Below are positions 16,142-23,534 of a stretch of DNA of 26,690 bases, piece by piece. How positions within the stretch are numbered: the first letter of the stretch is position 1; each line of letters begins with the position of its first letter. This DNA is from Acidimicrobiia bacterium (GTDB taxonomy: Bacteria; Actinomycetota; Acidimicrobiia; IMCC26256; JAENVU01): contig JADGON010000041.1 in NCBI GenBank assembly GCA_017882945.1, positions 1 to 26,690 on the forward strand. Direction: 5' to 3'. The translations under genes and the position numbers were made by a program. Under the pieces are notes generated by a model. The model worked only from the letters and a program-made list of their open reading frames with translations. It was not told the origin of the DNA and did not search any database.

Positions 16142-17164
16142 ATGCCGGCAGCGGTGTACCTCGGGGGAGGGGACATGGCAGTGCGGGAGCTTCCCGTCCC
16201 CGAGGTCGCTCCGGACCAGGTGCTCATCGAGGTCTCCCACTGCGGCATCTGCGGGACGGACCTCCACCTGGTGCTCGAGGGCTACGCGCGCCCGGGATCC
16301 GTCCTCGGTCACGAGTGGGCCGGCGAGGTCGTCGCGGTGGGCGAGGCCGTGACCGGCTGGGAGATCGGTGCGCGCGTCGTGCAGGAACCGCAACCGGGTT
16401 GCGGGGCGTGCCGAGCGTGCCGCGCGGGCCGTCCCGCGGTGTGCCTCGCGAAGGATCCCGTGGACCATCTCGAATTCCACGGCGCGTTCTGCCGGTACGT
16501 CACCGCGGATGCGAGGCGCCTCCTGCGGGTCCCCGAAGGACTGTCGACCCGCGCCGCCGCGCTCACGGAGCCGACCGCGATCGCGATTCACACCGTGAAC
16601 CTGACCGACGTGGCGCCCGGCGATCGCGTCCTCGTGACCGGCGCGGGCCCGGTGGGCCTGCTCACGATCGCGGTGCTCCGCTCGCGCGGCATTCATGACA
16701 TCACCGTCTCCGAACCAGCCGCCGGTCGACGCGCCCGCGCGCTCGCGGTGGCTGCTGCACACGCGATCTCACCCGACGAGCTCGGACGCGCGCCGATGGG
16801 ACGGCCCGTGGAGGCGCCGTACTCCGTCGCATTCGAGTGCTCGGGCCATGCGCGCGCCGCGGAAGCCGCGCTCGACCAGCTGGACTACGCCGGCACGCTG
16901 GTGTTCGTAGGAACCGGGCGCGAGCAACCGAGCATCAACCACAACCGCATGATCGTCCTCGAGCTCACCGCCATCGGCGCGTACAACTACGACTCGGACG
17001 GCTTCGTGGCCGCGCTCGCGCTGCTTGCGTCCGGCGCGTTGCCGCTCGATCTGCTGATCGAGCCGGACGACGTGCTCCTCGACGGCGTACTCGGCGCGAT
17101 GCATCGACTCGCCGAAGGAACGCCACCCGGCAAGGTGATGGTGCGACCGGAGGTCCCACGTTGA
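16142..17164 (+). CDS. Zinc-dependent alcohol dehydrogenase (MDR family)
   Basis: 340 aa from ATG 16142. The catalytic zinc site is visible as Cys37 (CGTDLH) with GHEWAGEV (His57, Glu58). The structural zinc lobe is Cys87-X2-Cys90-X2-Cys93-X7-Cys101. The Rossmann glycine motif is VTGAGPVGLL, and the C-terminal half is normal length. It would oxidise or reduce an alcohol/ketone pair with NAD(P). The family start usually reads M-x-A-A-V-Y, matching MPAAVYLGGGD, but an in-frame GTG at 16130, seven bases after a -10-like TACGCT, could be the true leaderless start and adds four residues. Its TGA overlaps the TTG start of the following VOC gene, so they form a two-gene unit. It diverges from the duplicated-domain gene. 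Confidence 0.87.
   Translation: MPAAVYLGGGDMAVRELPVPEVAPDQVLIEVSHCGICGTDLHLVLEGYARPGSVLGHEWAGEVVAVGEAVTGWEIGARVVQEPQPGCGACRACRAGRPAVCLAKDPVDHLEFHGAFCRYVTADARRLLRVPEGLSTRAAALTEPTAIAIHTVNLTDVAPGDRVLVTGAGPVGLLTIAVLRSRGIHDITVSEPAAGRRARALAVAAAHAISPDELGRAPMGRPVEAPYSVAFECSGHARAAEAALDQLDYAGTLVFVGTGREQPSINHNRMIVLELTAIGAYNYDSDGFVAALALLASGALPLDLLIEPDDVLLDGVLGAMHRLAEGTPPGKVMVRPEVPR
17149..17163 (+). promoter_or_regulatory. Ribosome site that fixes a TTG start
   Basis: GGAGG at 17149-17153 with a 7-nt spacer precedes TTG 17161-17163, which overlaps the alcohol dehydrogenase stop as TTGA. The first downstream ATG (17209) would remove the first beta strand, including the likely metal-ligand His. The first upstream in-frame reading has no such site. 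Confidence 0.75.
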
Positions 17165-17610
17165 ACGAGCCCACATTCCGGCCTCGCCTGAACCATGTCG
17201 CGATCTCGATGGCACCGTCGGCGCTCGACGAGCGGGCTCGGGCGGAGATCCTCGAGTTCTACGGTGAGGTGTTCGGCTGGACCGAAGGTGACAACTCCGG
17301 AGAGACCGGCAACCCGCTGATCCTCTACACGGGCGAGTACGGGCAGTTCGTCTACCTCCTGCCCGGCGAGCCCGCGCTGAGCGCGCCGGCCCTGGACCAC
17401 TTCGGACTCCAGGTGTCCACGATCCCCGAGCTCGAGACGATCGTGGAACGGGCGCAGGCGATCGCAGCGAGCGACGCCCGGGTGCGGATCATCGACATCG
17501 AGGCGCGCACGACCCAGGGGCCGAAGTACCGCTACACGCTGACCAGCGCGTACGTCGGGTTCCTGCTCCCCCTCATGGTCGAGATCCAGCATCTCGTCCG
17601 GGACGCATAG
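17161..17610 (+). CDS. VOC superfamily protein (glyoxalase/dioxygenase fold), TTG start
   Basis: 149 aa, initiated at TTG 17161. One VOC module pair is seen: RLNHVAISM with His12 as the first metal ligand, LDHFGLQV with a second His, and MVEIQHL with the acidic ligand in the last strand. Three of the usual ligands are therefore in place, which supports a metal-dependent enzyme. The length (about 150 aa) is that of a single-chain glyoxalase-like protein, not an extradiol dioxygenase (about 290). It overlaps the alcohol dehydrogenase gene by four bases and is surely co-translated with it. The reaction is unknown: VOC members include lyases, epimerases, dioxygenases and binding proteins. Confidence 0.82.
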   Translation: MNEPTFRPRLNHVAISMAPSALDERARAEILEFYGEVFGWTEGDNSGETGNPLILYTGEYGQFVYLLPGEPALSAPALDHFGLQVSTIPELETIVERAQAIAASDARVRIIDIEARTTQGPKYRYTLTSAYVGFLLPLMVEIQHLVRDA

Positions 17611-17644
17611 TCGCCCCACCGCGTGGCGGGCCGAGACGGGACGG

Positions 17645-17691
17645 GGGACAGGGTCGGCCGCCTGGGGGGGTCGGCTCGGTGACCCTGTCCC
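17645..17691. repeat. 11-bp perfect inverted repeat with 25-nt loop
   Basis: GGGACAGGGTC (17645-17655) pairs perfectly with GACCCTGTCCC (17681-17691), starting 35 bases after the VOC stop codon. A further CCTGTCCC follows at 17693-17700. As RNA it forms a strong stem, so it may end the alcohol dehydrogenase-VOC transcript, but no T-run follows. A protein-binding site is the alternative. Confidence 0.55.
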
Positions 17692-17851
17692 TCCTGTCCC
17701 TTGCCGGAATGGGCGCCGACGCCGCCTGGCATCTGGTGGACCGGGAAGCCAGCGCGCCCTGCCCGTTTCCGTACCCCGGGGTGCACTGGGAGAGGTTGGC
17801 GATCCTCCTGCACCGTCGTGGCAGACCTGAGCGTATGCGGGCCGCAGGGGT

Positions 17852-17868
17852 AATGCAAGCACTGCATT
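17852..17868. promoter_or_regulatory. Candidate TetR operator
   Basis: AATGCA-AGCAC-TGCATT, 6-bp arms around a 5-bp centre, lies 37 bp upstream of the TetR start codon. Size and place suit an autoregulatory operator. No second copy was found by eye, so this is inference. Confidence 0.4.
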
Positions 17869-17905
17869 TCATGGGTCCGGCGGTCCAGGTGGGAAGGTAA
17901 GGGCC

Positions 17906-18562
17906 ATGGCCGAACCCGATGCCAAGACCCGCCTCTACGAGTCGGCCCTGGAGCTCATGGGTCGCAACGGGATCGCGGCCACATCGACCCGGGAGATCCT
18001 GGCCGAGGCCGGGATCAGGAACCCGTCGGCCATCTCGTACCACTTCGGCTCCAAGGCCGGCCTCGTCGAGCAGCTCGCGGCCGAGCTCGCGGGGGGCCAG
18101 TACCCGATCCTGGGCCACCAGACCGAGCTCGCCTCCCGCGCCACGCTGCCGACGCCGCCGGAATGGGTGGCGCCGGTGATCGACACCTCGATCGCGCTGG
18201 TCATGACCGAGCGGGGCTGCCTGCTTGCCCGGCTGTGGTGGGAGTTCGACGGCTACATTCGGCCGCAGTCCCTGGAGCAGTTCGTCAGCGGAGACAGCGA
18301 GATCGCCACGGAGTGGCGCGACGCGCTCGGGAAGGTGTTCCCGGAGCTCCCGCCCCAGGTTCGGCTCGCACGCAACATCACCGCGATGCGCACCGTCGGC
18401 TGGATGCTCGCGCGCATGGCTGCGATCAACCTCAGCTCGGACCCGTTCATCGTCCGCTCTCACGCACGGTTCCGGCTCTGGCTCGAAGAGATCGCGGTGA
18501 CGCTGGTCAGCGCACCGACCCATCTCACCGACGAGGACATGCGCGGCCCCACCGTCCGCTAG
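17906..18562 (+). CDS. TetR-family transcriptional regulator
   Basis: 218 aa. The N-terminal DNA-binding domain is clear: LYESALELMGRNGIAATSTR, then the helix-turn-helix EILAEAGIRNPSAISYHFGSK at roughly residues 32-52, with the family's 'xYHFGSK' end. The C-terminal part is an all-helical ligand and dimer domain of normal length without recognisable subfamily. ATG 17906 has GGAAGG and AAGGG upstream. It stands alone, downstream of the alcohol dehydrogenase-VOC pair and convergent with the VOC gene that ends at 18603. It likely represses itself and one or more of the nearby catabolic operons; a small palindrome at 17852-17868 may be its site. It does not resemble KstR2 in the recognition region as I remember it. 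Confidence 0.9.
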   Translation: MAEPDAKTRLYESALELMGRNGIAATSTREILAEAGIRNPSAISYHFGSKAGLVEQLAAELAGGQYPILGHQTELASRATLPTPPEWVAPVIDTSIALVMTERGCLLARLWWEFDGYIRPQSLEQFVSGDSEIATEWRDALGKVFPELPPQVRLARNITAMRTVGWMLARMAAINLSSDPFIVRSHARFRLWLEEIAVTLVSAPTHLTDEDMRGPTVR

Positions 18563-18602
18563 CGCCGCCGGAGGGCGCCGGTCGACGCGCGGCGGATCGC
18601 AG

Positions 18603-19211
18603 CTACTTCTCCCTGACGACCCAGTCCTCGTTGTCGCTGGTGAAGGAGTCGACAAGGCGCGTCTGCGGGACGGAGGCGACGCGACCCGTGGCTCGGATCT
18701 CGTTGACCGCCGCCACCGGGTTGCGATCACCGAACACGCGGTCGTCGTCGAGCGAGACCTCGGCCCAGCCGGTCGGGTCCACGACCCAGTAGGACGCTTC
18801 GAGCGCGATCCCGTTGGGGTCGTTGAAGTAGATCGAGCGGATGAAGCCATGGTCGACGACGTCGGTCACCTCGCATCCCGCGGTCTTGAGTCGGGAGCGC
18901 ATGTCGAGCAGCGCCTCTTCGTCGACGAGCGCGAAGGAGAGGTGGTCGAACTGGATGGCGCGGGCGCTGGGAACGCCGGCCGGCTTGGCGAACGGCTCGA
19001 GCGCGACGTCGGCGTACTCGAAGAAGGCGAGCGTGTTGCCGACCCCGATCTCGAAGAAGTAGTGCCGGAACCCGGGGGTTCCGACCGTCGCGACGAGCCG
19101 GGCGCCGAGGACACCGACGTAGAAGCGCACCGTGGCGTCCATGTCCGTGCACACGAGGGCGAGGTGGTTGATGCCGCGCCAGCGGGGATTCGGTTGTAGC
19201 TCGTCGGCCAT
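18603..19211 (-). CDS. VOC superfamily protein (glyoxalase/bleomycin-resistance/dioxygenase)
   Basis: 202 aa. The two beta-alpha-beta-beta-beta modules are marked by INHLALV (His16), FDHLSFAL (second His) and GIALEASYW (Glu), the normal metal-ligand set, so a metal enzyme is likely. A tail of about 50 residues after the second module is longer than in simple glyoxalases. ATG 19211 has AGGAG about eight bases upstream. It lies 48 bp behind the citrate-synthase-like gene and is probably the last gene of that operon, although TAGCCT in the gap could give it its own promoter. It ends 40 bp from the convergent TetR gene. Reaction unknown. Confidence 0.85.
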   Translation of the reverse strand: MADELQPNPRWRGINHLALVCTDMDATVRFYVGVLGARLVATVGTPGFRHYFFEIGVGNTLAFFEYADVALEPFAKPAGVPSARAIQFDHLSFALVDEEALLDMRSRLKTAGCEVTDVVDHGFIRSIYFNDPNGIALEASYWVVDPTGWAEVSLDDDRVFGDRNPVAAVNEIRATGRVASVPQTRLVDSFTSDNEDWVVREK

Positions 19212-19259
19212 CTCTGAACTCCTCTGCGGCGTGCGGTTCTCACCAGGCAGGCTAGGACA

Positions 19260-20036
19260 TCACTCGAGCGTTCCGGCTTCGACGGCTTGCCAGAGTGGCA
19301 TCGCCATCGGTCGGCGCATCTCCTCGGCGAGGTGGCCGAGCAGGCCTGCAGTCCGGGCCAGCAGCGTGAACCCGCGGATGATCCGCCAGTCGAATCCGAG
19401 ATCCGCGAGCGCGGCACCCGCCACGCCGGCGCCGTTGATGGGGAGGTGACGACCGCTCTGCTCGTCCGACGCCTCGGCGACGGCCCGGAGGAGGCGGAGA
19501 TGCGGTCCGAGGAGCTCGAGCTCCTCCGCGAGCGCGTACATGCGGGGGACGCGCGGATCGGTGTCCTTGTGGACCGGGTGGCCGAGGCCCGGGGTCCGGC
19601 GGCCCGACTCGCGCAACAACGTGACGGCAGCCGACGCCGCGCCGCGCAGCTCGGCGTCGTCGGGAGATGGCGGCAGCTCGGCCAACGTCTCGTGGAGGAA
19701 GCGTGCCGCGTCCTCGGCGACCCCGAGGAACACGCTGCCGCCGCCGAGCACGCCTGCGGCGATCGCGCCCTGGAGTGCCTCGGGTGCGCCGAGGTAGGTG
19801 AGGCGCGCCGCGAGCACCGTCGGCGTGATGCCGTGATCCGCGAGCGAGACGAGGACGGCGTTGAACAGGACGGACTCGCCGTCCTCGGGCAGGCGCCCCG
19901 CGACCATGCGGAACGCGAGGTCCGCGAACGAGATCTTCCCCATGATGTCGTCGGCGAGATCGAGCCCGCAGACGGTGATCGACGTGGGGGTCGTTGACCC
20001 CATGTCGGTGTGCATCCAGCTCGCGTCCTCGTTCAT
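19260..20036 (-). CDS. Short citrate-synthase-like protein (citryl-CoA lyase type)
   Basis: 258 aa, far shorter than citrate synthase (about 370-430) and the size of citryl-CoA lyase-like proteins. Visible blocks: MGKISFADL, LADHGITPT (His68), GLGHPVHKDTDPR (His153, Arg162), and HLPINGAGVAGAALADLGFDW. In the last block the place of the citrate synthase catalytic Asp (NVDFYSG) reads Asn-Gly-Ala, and the place of the HGG histidine reads Leu-Gly-Gly. So it cannot be assumed to be a citrate synthase; a lyase or synthase for another (methyl)citryl- or citramalyl-like CoA ester is possible. ATG 20036 overlaps the acyl-CoA ligase stop (ATGA). Co-occurrence with a ligase and an LLM oxidoreductase suggests a C-C bond step on a CoA ester (inference). 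Confidence 0.78.
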   Translation of the reverse strand: MNEDASWMHTDMGSTTPTSITVCGLDLADDIMGKISFADLAFRMVAGRLPEDGESVLFNAVLVSLADHGITPTVLAARLTYLGAPEALQGAIAAGVLGGGSVFLGVAEDAARFLHETLAELPPSPDDAELRGAASAAVTLLRESGRRTPGLGHPVHKDTDPRVPRMYALAEELELLGPHLRLLRAVAEASDEQSGRHLPINGAGVAGAALADLGFDWRIIRGFTLLARTAGLLGHLAEEMRRPMAMPLWQAVEAGTLE

Positions 20037-21577
20037 CGGGGGCTGTCTCCTCCGGGTCGGTCCGGTGCTTCGAAGTCGGTTTCGGTGGGCATGCGCCCGG
20101 TCGGCAGCCGGTGCTTCGCCACGCGGCCGGTGGGGGTGCGGGGGAGCTCGTCCACGACCTCGATGAAGCGGGGCAGCTTGAACCGGGTCAGGCGCGTCGC
20201 CAGCTCCGACCGGAGCGCGTCGAGGTCGAGGTTGGTGTCGCGCGCGACGATGACGAACGCCTTCACCTCGTCCTCACCCAGGTCCGAGGGCACCGCGATC
20301 ACCGCGGCTTCGAGGATGTCCGGGTACTGGACCAGCGCTTCCTCGACCTCGCTCGGCGCGAGGTTCTCGCCGCGGCGGCGGATGACCTCCTTCTTGCGCG
20401 AGATGAAGGTGAAGGTCTCGTCCTCGTTGCGGCGTACGAGGTCGCCGGTGTGCAGCCACCCGTCGACGAGCACCTCGGCGGTCTCCTCGGGCATCCCGTA
20501 GTAGCCGAGCATGATCGCGGGGTTGCGCAGCTCGAGCTCCCCGACCTCGCCGTACGGGACTTCGGCGCCGTCGGCGATCACGCGCGCGTCGTTGATGTGC
20601 CCGAGCGTCGGGTGTTGGCGCGCGGTGCCCAGGGTCTCGTAGGGACGCTCACCGCGAGGCCAGAACGTCCCGTAGGTGCTCTCTGAGAGTCCGTACCCGC
20701 AGACGATCTCGATGCCGAACCGCCGCTCGGTCTCGAGCTGGCGTTCCCGCGGCGGAGTGGGTCCCGTGTAGCAGAGCCGCAGAGGATTGTCGGCGTCGTC
20801 GGCGCGCTCGGGTTGGCGCATGAGCATCTCGAGCATCGCGCCGATCATGTTGAACTCGGTCGCGCCGTACTCGCGCGCCAGGTCGAGGAACCGGCTCGGA
20901 GAGAACCGCTCGAGCAGCACGACGCTCGCGCCGATCGCCATGGATCCGAGCAGTGAGTACGCGGGCGCGTTGATGTGGAAGATGGGCAACGCGGTGATCA
21001 GCCGGTCCTCGGGGGTCAGCCCGACCCACGCAGGGAACCCCTCCGCGGCCAGCGTGTAGCCCTGATGCGTCTGCGTGACGAGCTTCGACCGGCCGGTGGT
21101 GCCGGACGTGGGGATGAGCACCACCGGGTCACGTGGATCGATCGTCGGGCGCGGCGCGTCATCCGGGGATGCGGCGAGCGACTCGTGCACGTCGATCACC
21201 GTCACGGGCGAGCTCATGCGCGCGACCGCCTCGTCGACGACGAGGTCGAGTGAACGGTCGCAGGCGACGAGTGTGGGCTCGACCTGATGCAGGAATCCGG
21301 CGAGCTCGTCCACCGTGCTGCTCGGGTTCACCGGCAGCATCACCGCCCCCAGCTGCGCGAGGCCGAGCCAGGTGAAGACCTGGGCGGGGAAGCTCCGCGC
21401 CACGACGAGGACGATGTCGCCCTGACCGACGCCTCGGGCGGCGAGCCCGGCGGCAGCCGCCCCGACCAGGTGCCGGGTCTGGGCGAACGTGAACGTCTTG
21501 TCCCCGCTGAGCAACCAGGGTCGGTCGGGCCCGGCCGCGGCCGCGTCCGCCAGCAGCTCCGGGATGGTCCGCATCAT
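20033..21577 (-). CDS. AMP-dependent acyl-CoA synthetase (CaiC-like)
   Basis: 514 aa ANL-superfamily ligase: PTSGTTGRSKLV, GYGLSESTYG, GWLHTGDLV, SRKKEVIRRRGENLAPSEVE and PRTPTGRVAK with the catalytic Lys. The 'RRRGENLAPSEVE' hinge wording is that of the crotonobetaine/carnitine-CoA ligase-like branch. It activates a carboxylic acid to its CoA ester in the cytosol. Two consecutive ATGs (21577, 21574) are preceded by ACAGGG; the first is annotated. It follows the LLM gene by 22 bp and overlaps the citrate-synthase-like gene by four, so it is the middle of the leftward operon. Not closely related to the other two ligases in the window, so a different substrate is likely. Confidence 0.88.
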   Translation of the reverse strand: MMRTIPELLADAAAAGPDRPWLLSGDKTFTFAQTRHLVGAAAAGLAARGVGQGDIVLVVARSFPAQVFTWLGLAQLGAVMLPVNPSSTVDELAGFLHQVEPTLVACDRSLDLVVDEAVARMSSPVTVIDVHESLAASPDDAPRPTIDPRDPVVLIPTSGTTGRSKLVTQTHQGYTLAAEGFPAWVGLTPEDRLITALPIFHINAPAYSLLGSMAIGASVVLLERFSPSRFLDLAREYGATEFNMIGAMLEMLMRQPERADDADNPLRLCYTGPTPPRERQLETERRFGIEIVCGYGLSESTYGTFWPRGERPYETLGTARQHPTLGHINDARVIADGAEVPYGEVGELELRNPAIMLGYYGMPEETAEVLVDGWLHTGDLVRRNEDETFTFISRKKEVIRRRGENLAPSEVEEALVQYPDILEAAVIAVPSDLGEDEVKAFVIVARDTNLDLDALRSELATRLTRFKLPRFIEVVDELPRTPTGRVAKHRLPTGRMPTETDFEAPDRPGGDSPR

Positions 21578-21599
21578 CCCTGTGATCTACCACGTTCGG

Positions 21600-22595
21600 T
21601 CAGGAATCGAATGCCCGCTGCAAGGTTTCCCCGGCGAGGCGCACCGCGGCCGGATCGTGGCCGTCACCCAGCATGTTGACGACGACGCCGTCGAGGCCCA
21701 CCGCGAGCAGCTCGCGCACCTGCTCGACAACTTCGTCCGGGTCGCCGAAGAACAAGCGGGGGAGGACCGAGGCGCGCACGGAGGCGTCGCTCAGGATCTC
21801 CGTCGGGTCCGCGACGCCCCGGGACCGCAGCAGCCCGGCGAGCTTCGTCGCGGCCTCGTCGTGGGTGGGGGCGACGATGATCGTGCTGAGACACGATGTC
21901 GTGATGTCGCTCCGGGCCCGGCCGAGCCGGTCCAGATGGCCGGCCAGCGCGTCGAGCTTGCGCGGCATCTCGACAAACGACGCGTTGATGTTGAGCTCGT
22001 CCGCGTACTCGGCCGCGAGCCGGAACGTCTTCTTCTCGCCGGTGCCGCCCACGAGGATCGGCGGCCCGCCGGGCGTGAGCGGGCGCGGTGAGTTCCACGC
22101 GTCGACGATCTTGTGGTGGATGCCCTTCACGGTGCTCTGCTCTCGGGTGAACATCGCCCGGCAGATCTGCAGCGCGTCCTCGAGGTGCTCGTAGCGCACC
22201 GAGAGGGGCGGGAAGTCGAACCCGAGCGCCGCGTGCTCCTCCTCGAACCACGCCGCGCCGATGCCGAGCAGCGCCCGGCCCCCGGAGATGACGTCGAGCG
22301 TCGTCACCGCCTTCGCCAGCTGCGCGGGGTTGCGGTAGGTGACGCCGGTGACGAGCGTGCCGAGCCGGGTGGTCTGAGTGCGCGCGGCGAGCGCGCCGAG
22401 CAGCGTGTAGGAATCGAACATCTCCAAGCTCGGAGCACCGATGAGCGGGAGCTGGAAGAAGTGGTCCATCACGAAGACGGTGTCGAAGCCCGCGGTCTCG
22501 CCTACCGTGGCGATCGATGCCACGGTCTCGAACAGCCGGCTCGGCTCGATGTCCGGATAGGTGAAGTTCGGGATCTGCAGTCCGATGCGAGTCAT
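21600..22595 (-). CDS. LLM-class (F420-dependent) oxidoreductase
   Basis: 331 aa with the luciferase-like TIM barrel. Typical blocks: IGLQIPNF at the N-terminus, FDTVFVMDHF, LGTLVTGVTYRNPAQLAKAVTTLD, SGGRALLGIGAAWFEEEHAALG and PILVGGTGEKKT. This wording is typical of actinobacterial members that use coenzyme F420 (established for the family; cofactor not provable from sequence alone). It would reduce or oxidise a carbonyl or enoyl group. ATG 22595 is only 7 nt from a -10-like TATACT (22603-22608, reverse strand), so the transcript is probably leaderless. First gene of the leftward operon and divergent from a MarR gene, with a palindrome between them that should control both. Confidence 0.9.
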   Translation of the reverse strand: MTRIGLQIPNFTYPDIEPSRLFETVASIATVGETAGFDTVFVMDHFFQLPLIGAPSLEMFDSYTLLGALAARTQTTRLGTLVTGVTYRNPAQLAKAVTTLDVISGGRALLGIGAAWFEEEHAALGFDFPPLSVRYEHLEDALQICRAMFTREQSTVKGIHHKIVDAWNSPRPLTPGGPPILVGGTGEKKTFRLAAEYADELNINASFVEMPRKLDALAGHLDRLGRARSDITTSCLSTIIVAPTHDEAATKLAGLLRSRGVADPTEILSDASVRASVLPRLFFGDPDEVVEQVRELLAVGLDGVVVNMLGDGHDPAAVRLAGETLQRAFDS

Positions 22596-22602
22596 GCTCG
22601 AT

Positions 22603-22648
22603 AGTATAGATCATCGAACACTTCGATTATCTTGGGTGCACGTAGAAT
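22603..22648. promoter_or_regulatory. Divergent promoters of the LLM operon and the MarR operon
   Basis: Leftward -10 TATACT (22603-22608) ends 7 nt before the LLM ATG; rightward -10 TAGAAT (22643-22648) ends 8 nt before the MarR ATG 22657. Neither gene has a ribosome site, so both messages look leaderless. The palindrome at 22609-22631 covers the -35/spacer zone of both. Confidence 0.6.
22609..22631. promoter_or_regulatory. MarR-type operator palindrome
   Basis: Near-perfect 23-bp palindrome: GATnATCGAA, three bases, TTCGATnATC; nine of eleven pairs match. A related half-site TCGAT lies at 22598-22602. It sits midway between the divergent LLM and MarR starts, where MarR-family repressors usually bind, and overlaps the expected polymerase sites of both. 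Confidence 0.65.
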
Positions 22649-22656
22649 CAGTGCCG

Positions 22657-23106
22657 ATGACCGGAACGAACCCCGTGCTCACCTCCGCGGGATACCTGCT
22701 GTTGAAGGCAGGTACCCAGTTCCACGGCGTCATCGACGAGGCCCTCGGTGCGGAGGATCTCACCGGTCGCCAGTTCCTCGTGCTCACGTTCGTCGGGGGA
22801 GAGGACCAGCTGTCGCAGCTGGAGCTCAGTCGCCGACTCAACCTCGATCCGACGATCATCGTCGGCCTGCTCGACGAGCTCGGCGACCGCGGCCTCGTGA
22901 ACCGGGTGCGCGACCCGGCCGATCGTCGCCGCCACCTCCTCGAGCTGACCGCGGCCGGCCGACGCGCCCAGCACCGGGCGGCCAAGGCGGTGGCCATCGC
23001 CGAGCGCGGGTTCCTTGCGCCCCTGGGCGCGTCGGATCGCAAACAGCTGCGGCGTTTCCTGCTCGAGGTGATGCAGTCGCGGCTTCCGTGGCTGGGGGAC
23101 GCATGA
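22657..23106 (+). CDS. MarR-family transcriptional regulator
   Basis: 149 aa. A helical dimer arm, then the winged helix-turn-helix LSQLELSRRLNLDPTIIVGLLDELGDRGLV with the wing NRVRDPADRRRHLLELTAAG, then the C-terminal helices; the 'DPADRRRHLLELT' wing is textbook MarR. The start is ATG 22657 or GTG 22651 two codons earlier. There is no ribosome site, but TAGAAT lies eight bases upstream of the ATG, pointing to leaderless initiation at that codon. Longer upstream readings would run through the operator and into the LLM gene. It would bind the palindrome at 22609-22631 and repress itself and the LLM-ligase-lyase operon until a phenolic or acyl ligand releases it (family inference). Its stop overlaps the next VOC gene (ATGA). 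Confidence 0.9.
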   Translation: MTGTNPVLTSAGYLLLKAGTQFHGVIDEALGAEDLTGRQFLVLTFVGGEDQLSQLELSRRLNLDPTIIVGLLDELGDRGLVNRVRDPADRRRHLLELTAAGRRAQHRAAKAVAIAERGFLAPLGASDRKQLRRFLLEVMQSRLPWLGDA

Positions 23107-23534
23107 GCCCCGACGCACCCGGGGCGCTGGGCGAGCTCGTCTACCTGTACGTGGGCACGGACGACGTCGACCGCGACCGTGCGTTCTATTTGGAGGCGCT
23201 GGGCGGGGAGCCGGTCTGGCGGTTCCAGGCGTTCGCCACGGACGTCGCCGCGGTGCGGCTCGGGCCCGGCGCTCCGTTGGTGTTGCTGGCCGAGCACCGT
23301 CCCACGCCGAGCTGCCTGCCGATCTGGGCCGTGCCGGATCTCGCCGCGGCGATCGAGCGTCTGGGTGCCTCGGGCTTCGATGTTCACGGTGAGACCGCGG
23401 GCACACCCGACGGTCCGGTCCACGTGCTGCGCGATCCGAGTGGCAACGAGCTCGGGCTGCTGCAACAGGACCGGCCCAACGCGCTCGAAGCTGCGTTCGC
23501 GGATCCGACTCACGAGAACGCCGTGCGCGAGTGA
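23103..23534 (+). CDS. VOC-fold protein lacking most metal ligands
   Basis: 143 aa. Clear VOC fold: LVYLYVGTDDVDRDRAFYLEALGGEPVW at the start (in parts) and LRDPSGNELGLL at the end. The first-strand ligand position reads Tyr/Leu instead of His, and the third-strand position reads IWAV, again without His; only the terminal Glu (NELGLL) remains. It may therefore be a binding or accessory protein, or an enzyme that does not use the usual metal. ATG 23103 overlaps the MarR stop (ATGA), and its own stop overlaps the next VOC start (GTGA), so the three are one unit. Confidence 0.82.
   Translation: MSPDAPGALGELVYLYVGTDDVDRDRAFYLEALGGEPVWRFQAFATDVAAVRLGPGAPLVLLAEHRPTPSCLPIWAVPDLAAAIERLGASGFDVHGETAGTPDGPVHVLRDPSGNELGLLQQDRPNALEAAFADPTHENAVRE

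Larger units (their letters stand above)
17611..17905. other. Longest gene-free stretch (295 bp)
   Basis: Between the VOC stop and the TetR start. It holds an 11-bp perfect inverted repeat (17645-17691), C-rich CCTGTCCC repeats next to it, and a small palindrome (17852-17868) close to the TetR start. Open frames here (for example 17679-17900) have no ribosome site and no family resemblance. I see no RNA gene. Confidence 0.6.

Noticed and set aside
17679..17900. 73-codon frame between VOC and TetR genes
   Set aside because: No ribosome site, no motif, and it overlaps the inverted repeat and the candidate operator.
17906..18562. TetR protein as KstR2, the steroid C/D-ring regulator
   Set aside because: The helix-turn-helix wording differs from what I recall of KstR2, and the candidate operator is not the KstR2 motif as I know it; only the neighbouring FadD3-like gene suggested it.
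22561..22656. N-terminal extension of MarR to 22561
   Set aside because: It would pass through the operator and the start of the LLM gene; the MarR fold begins after ATG 22657.
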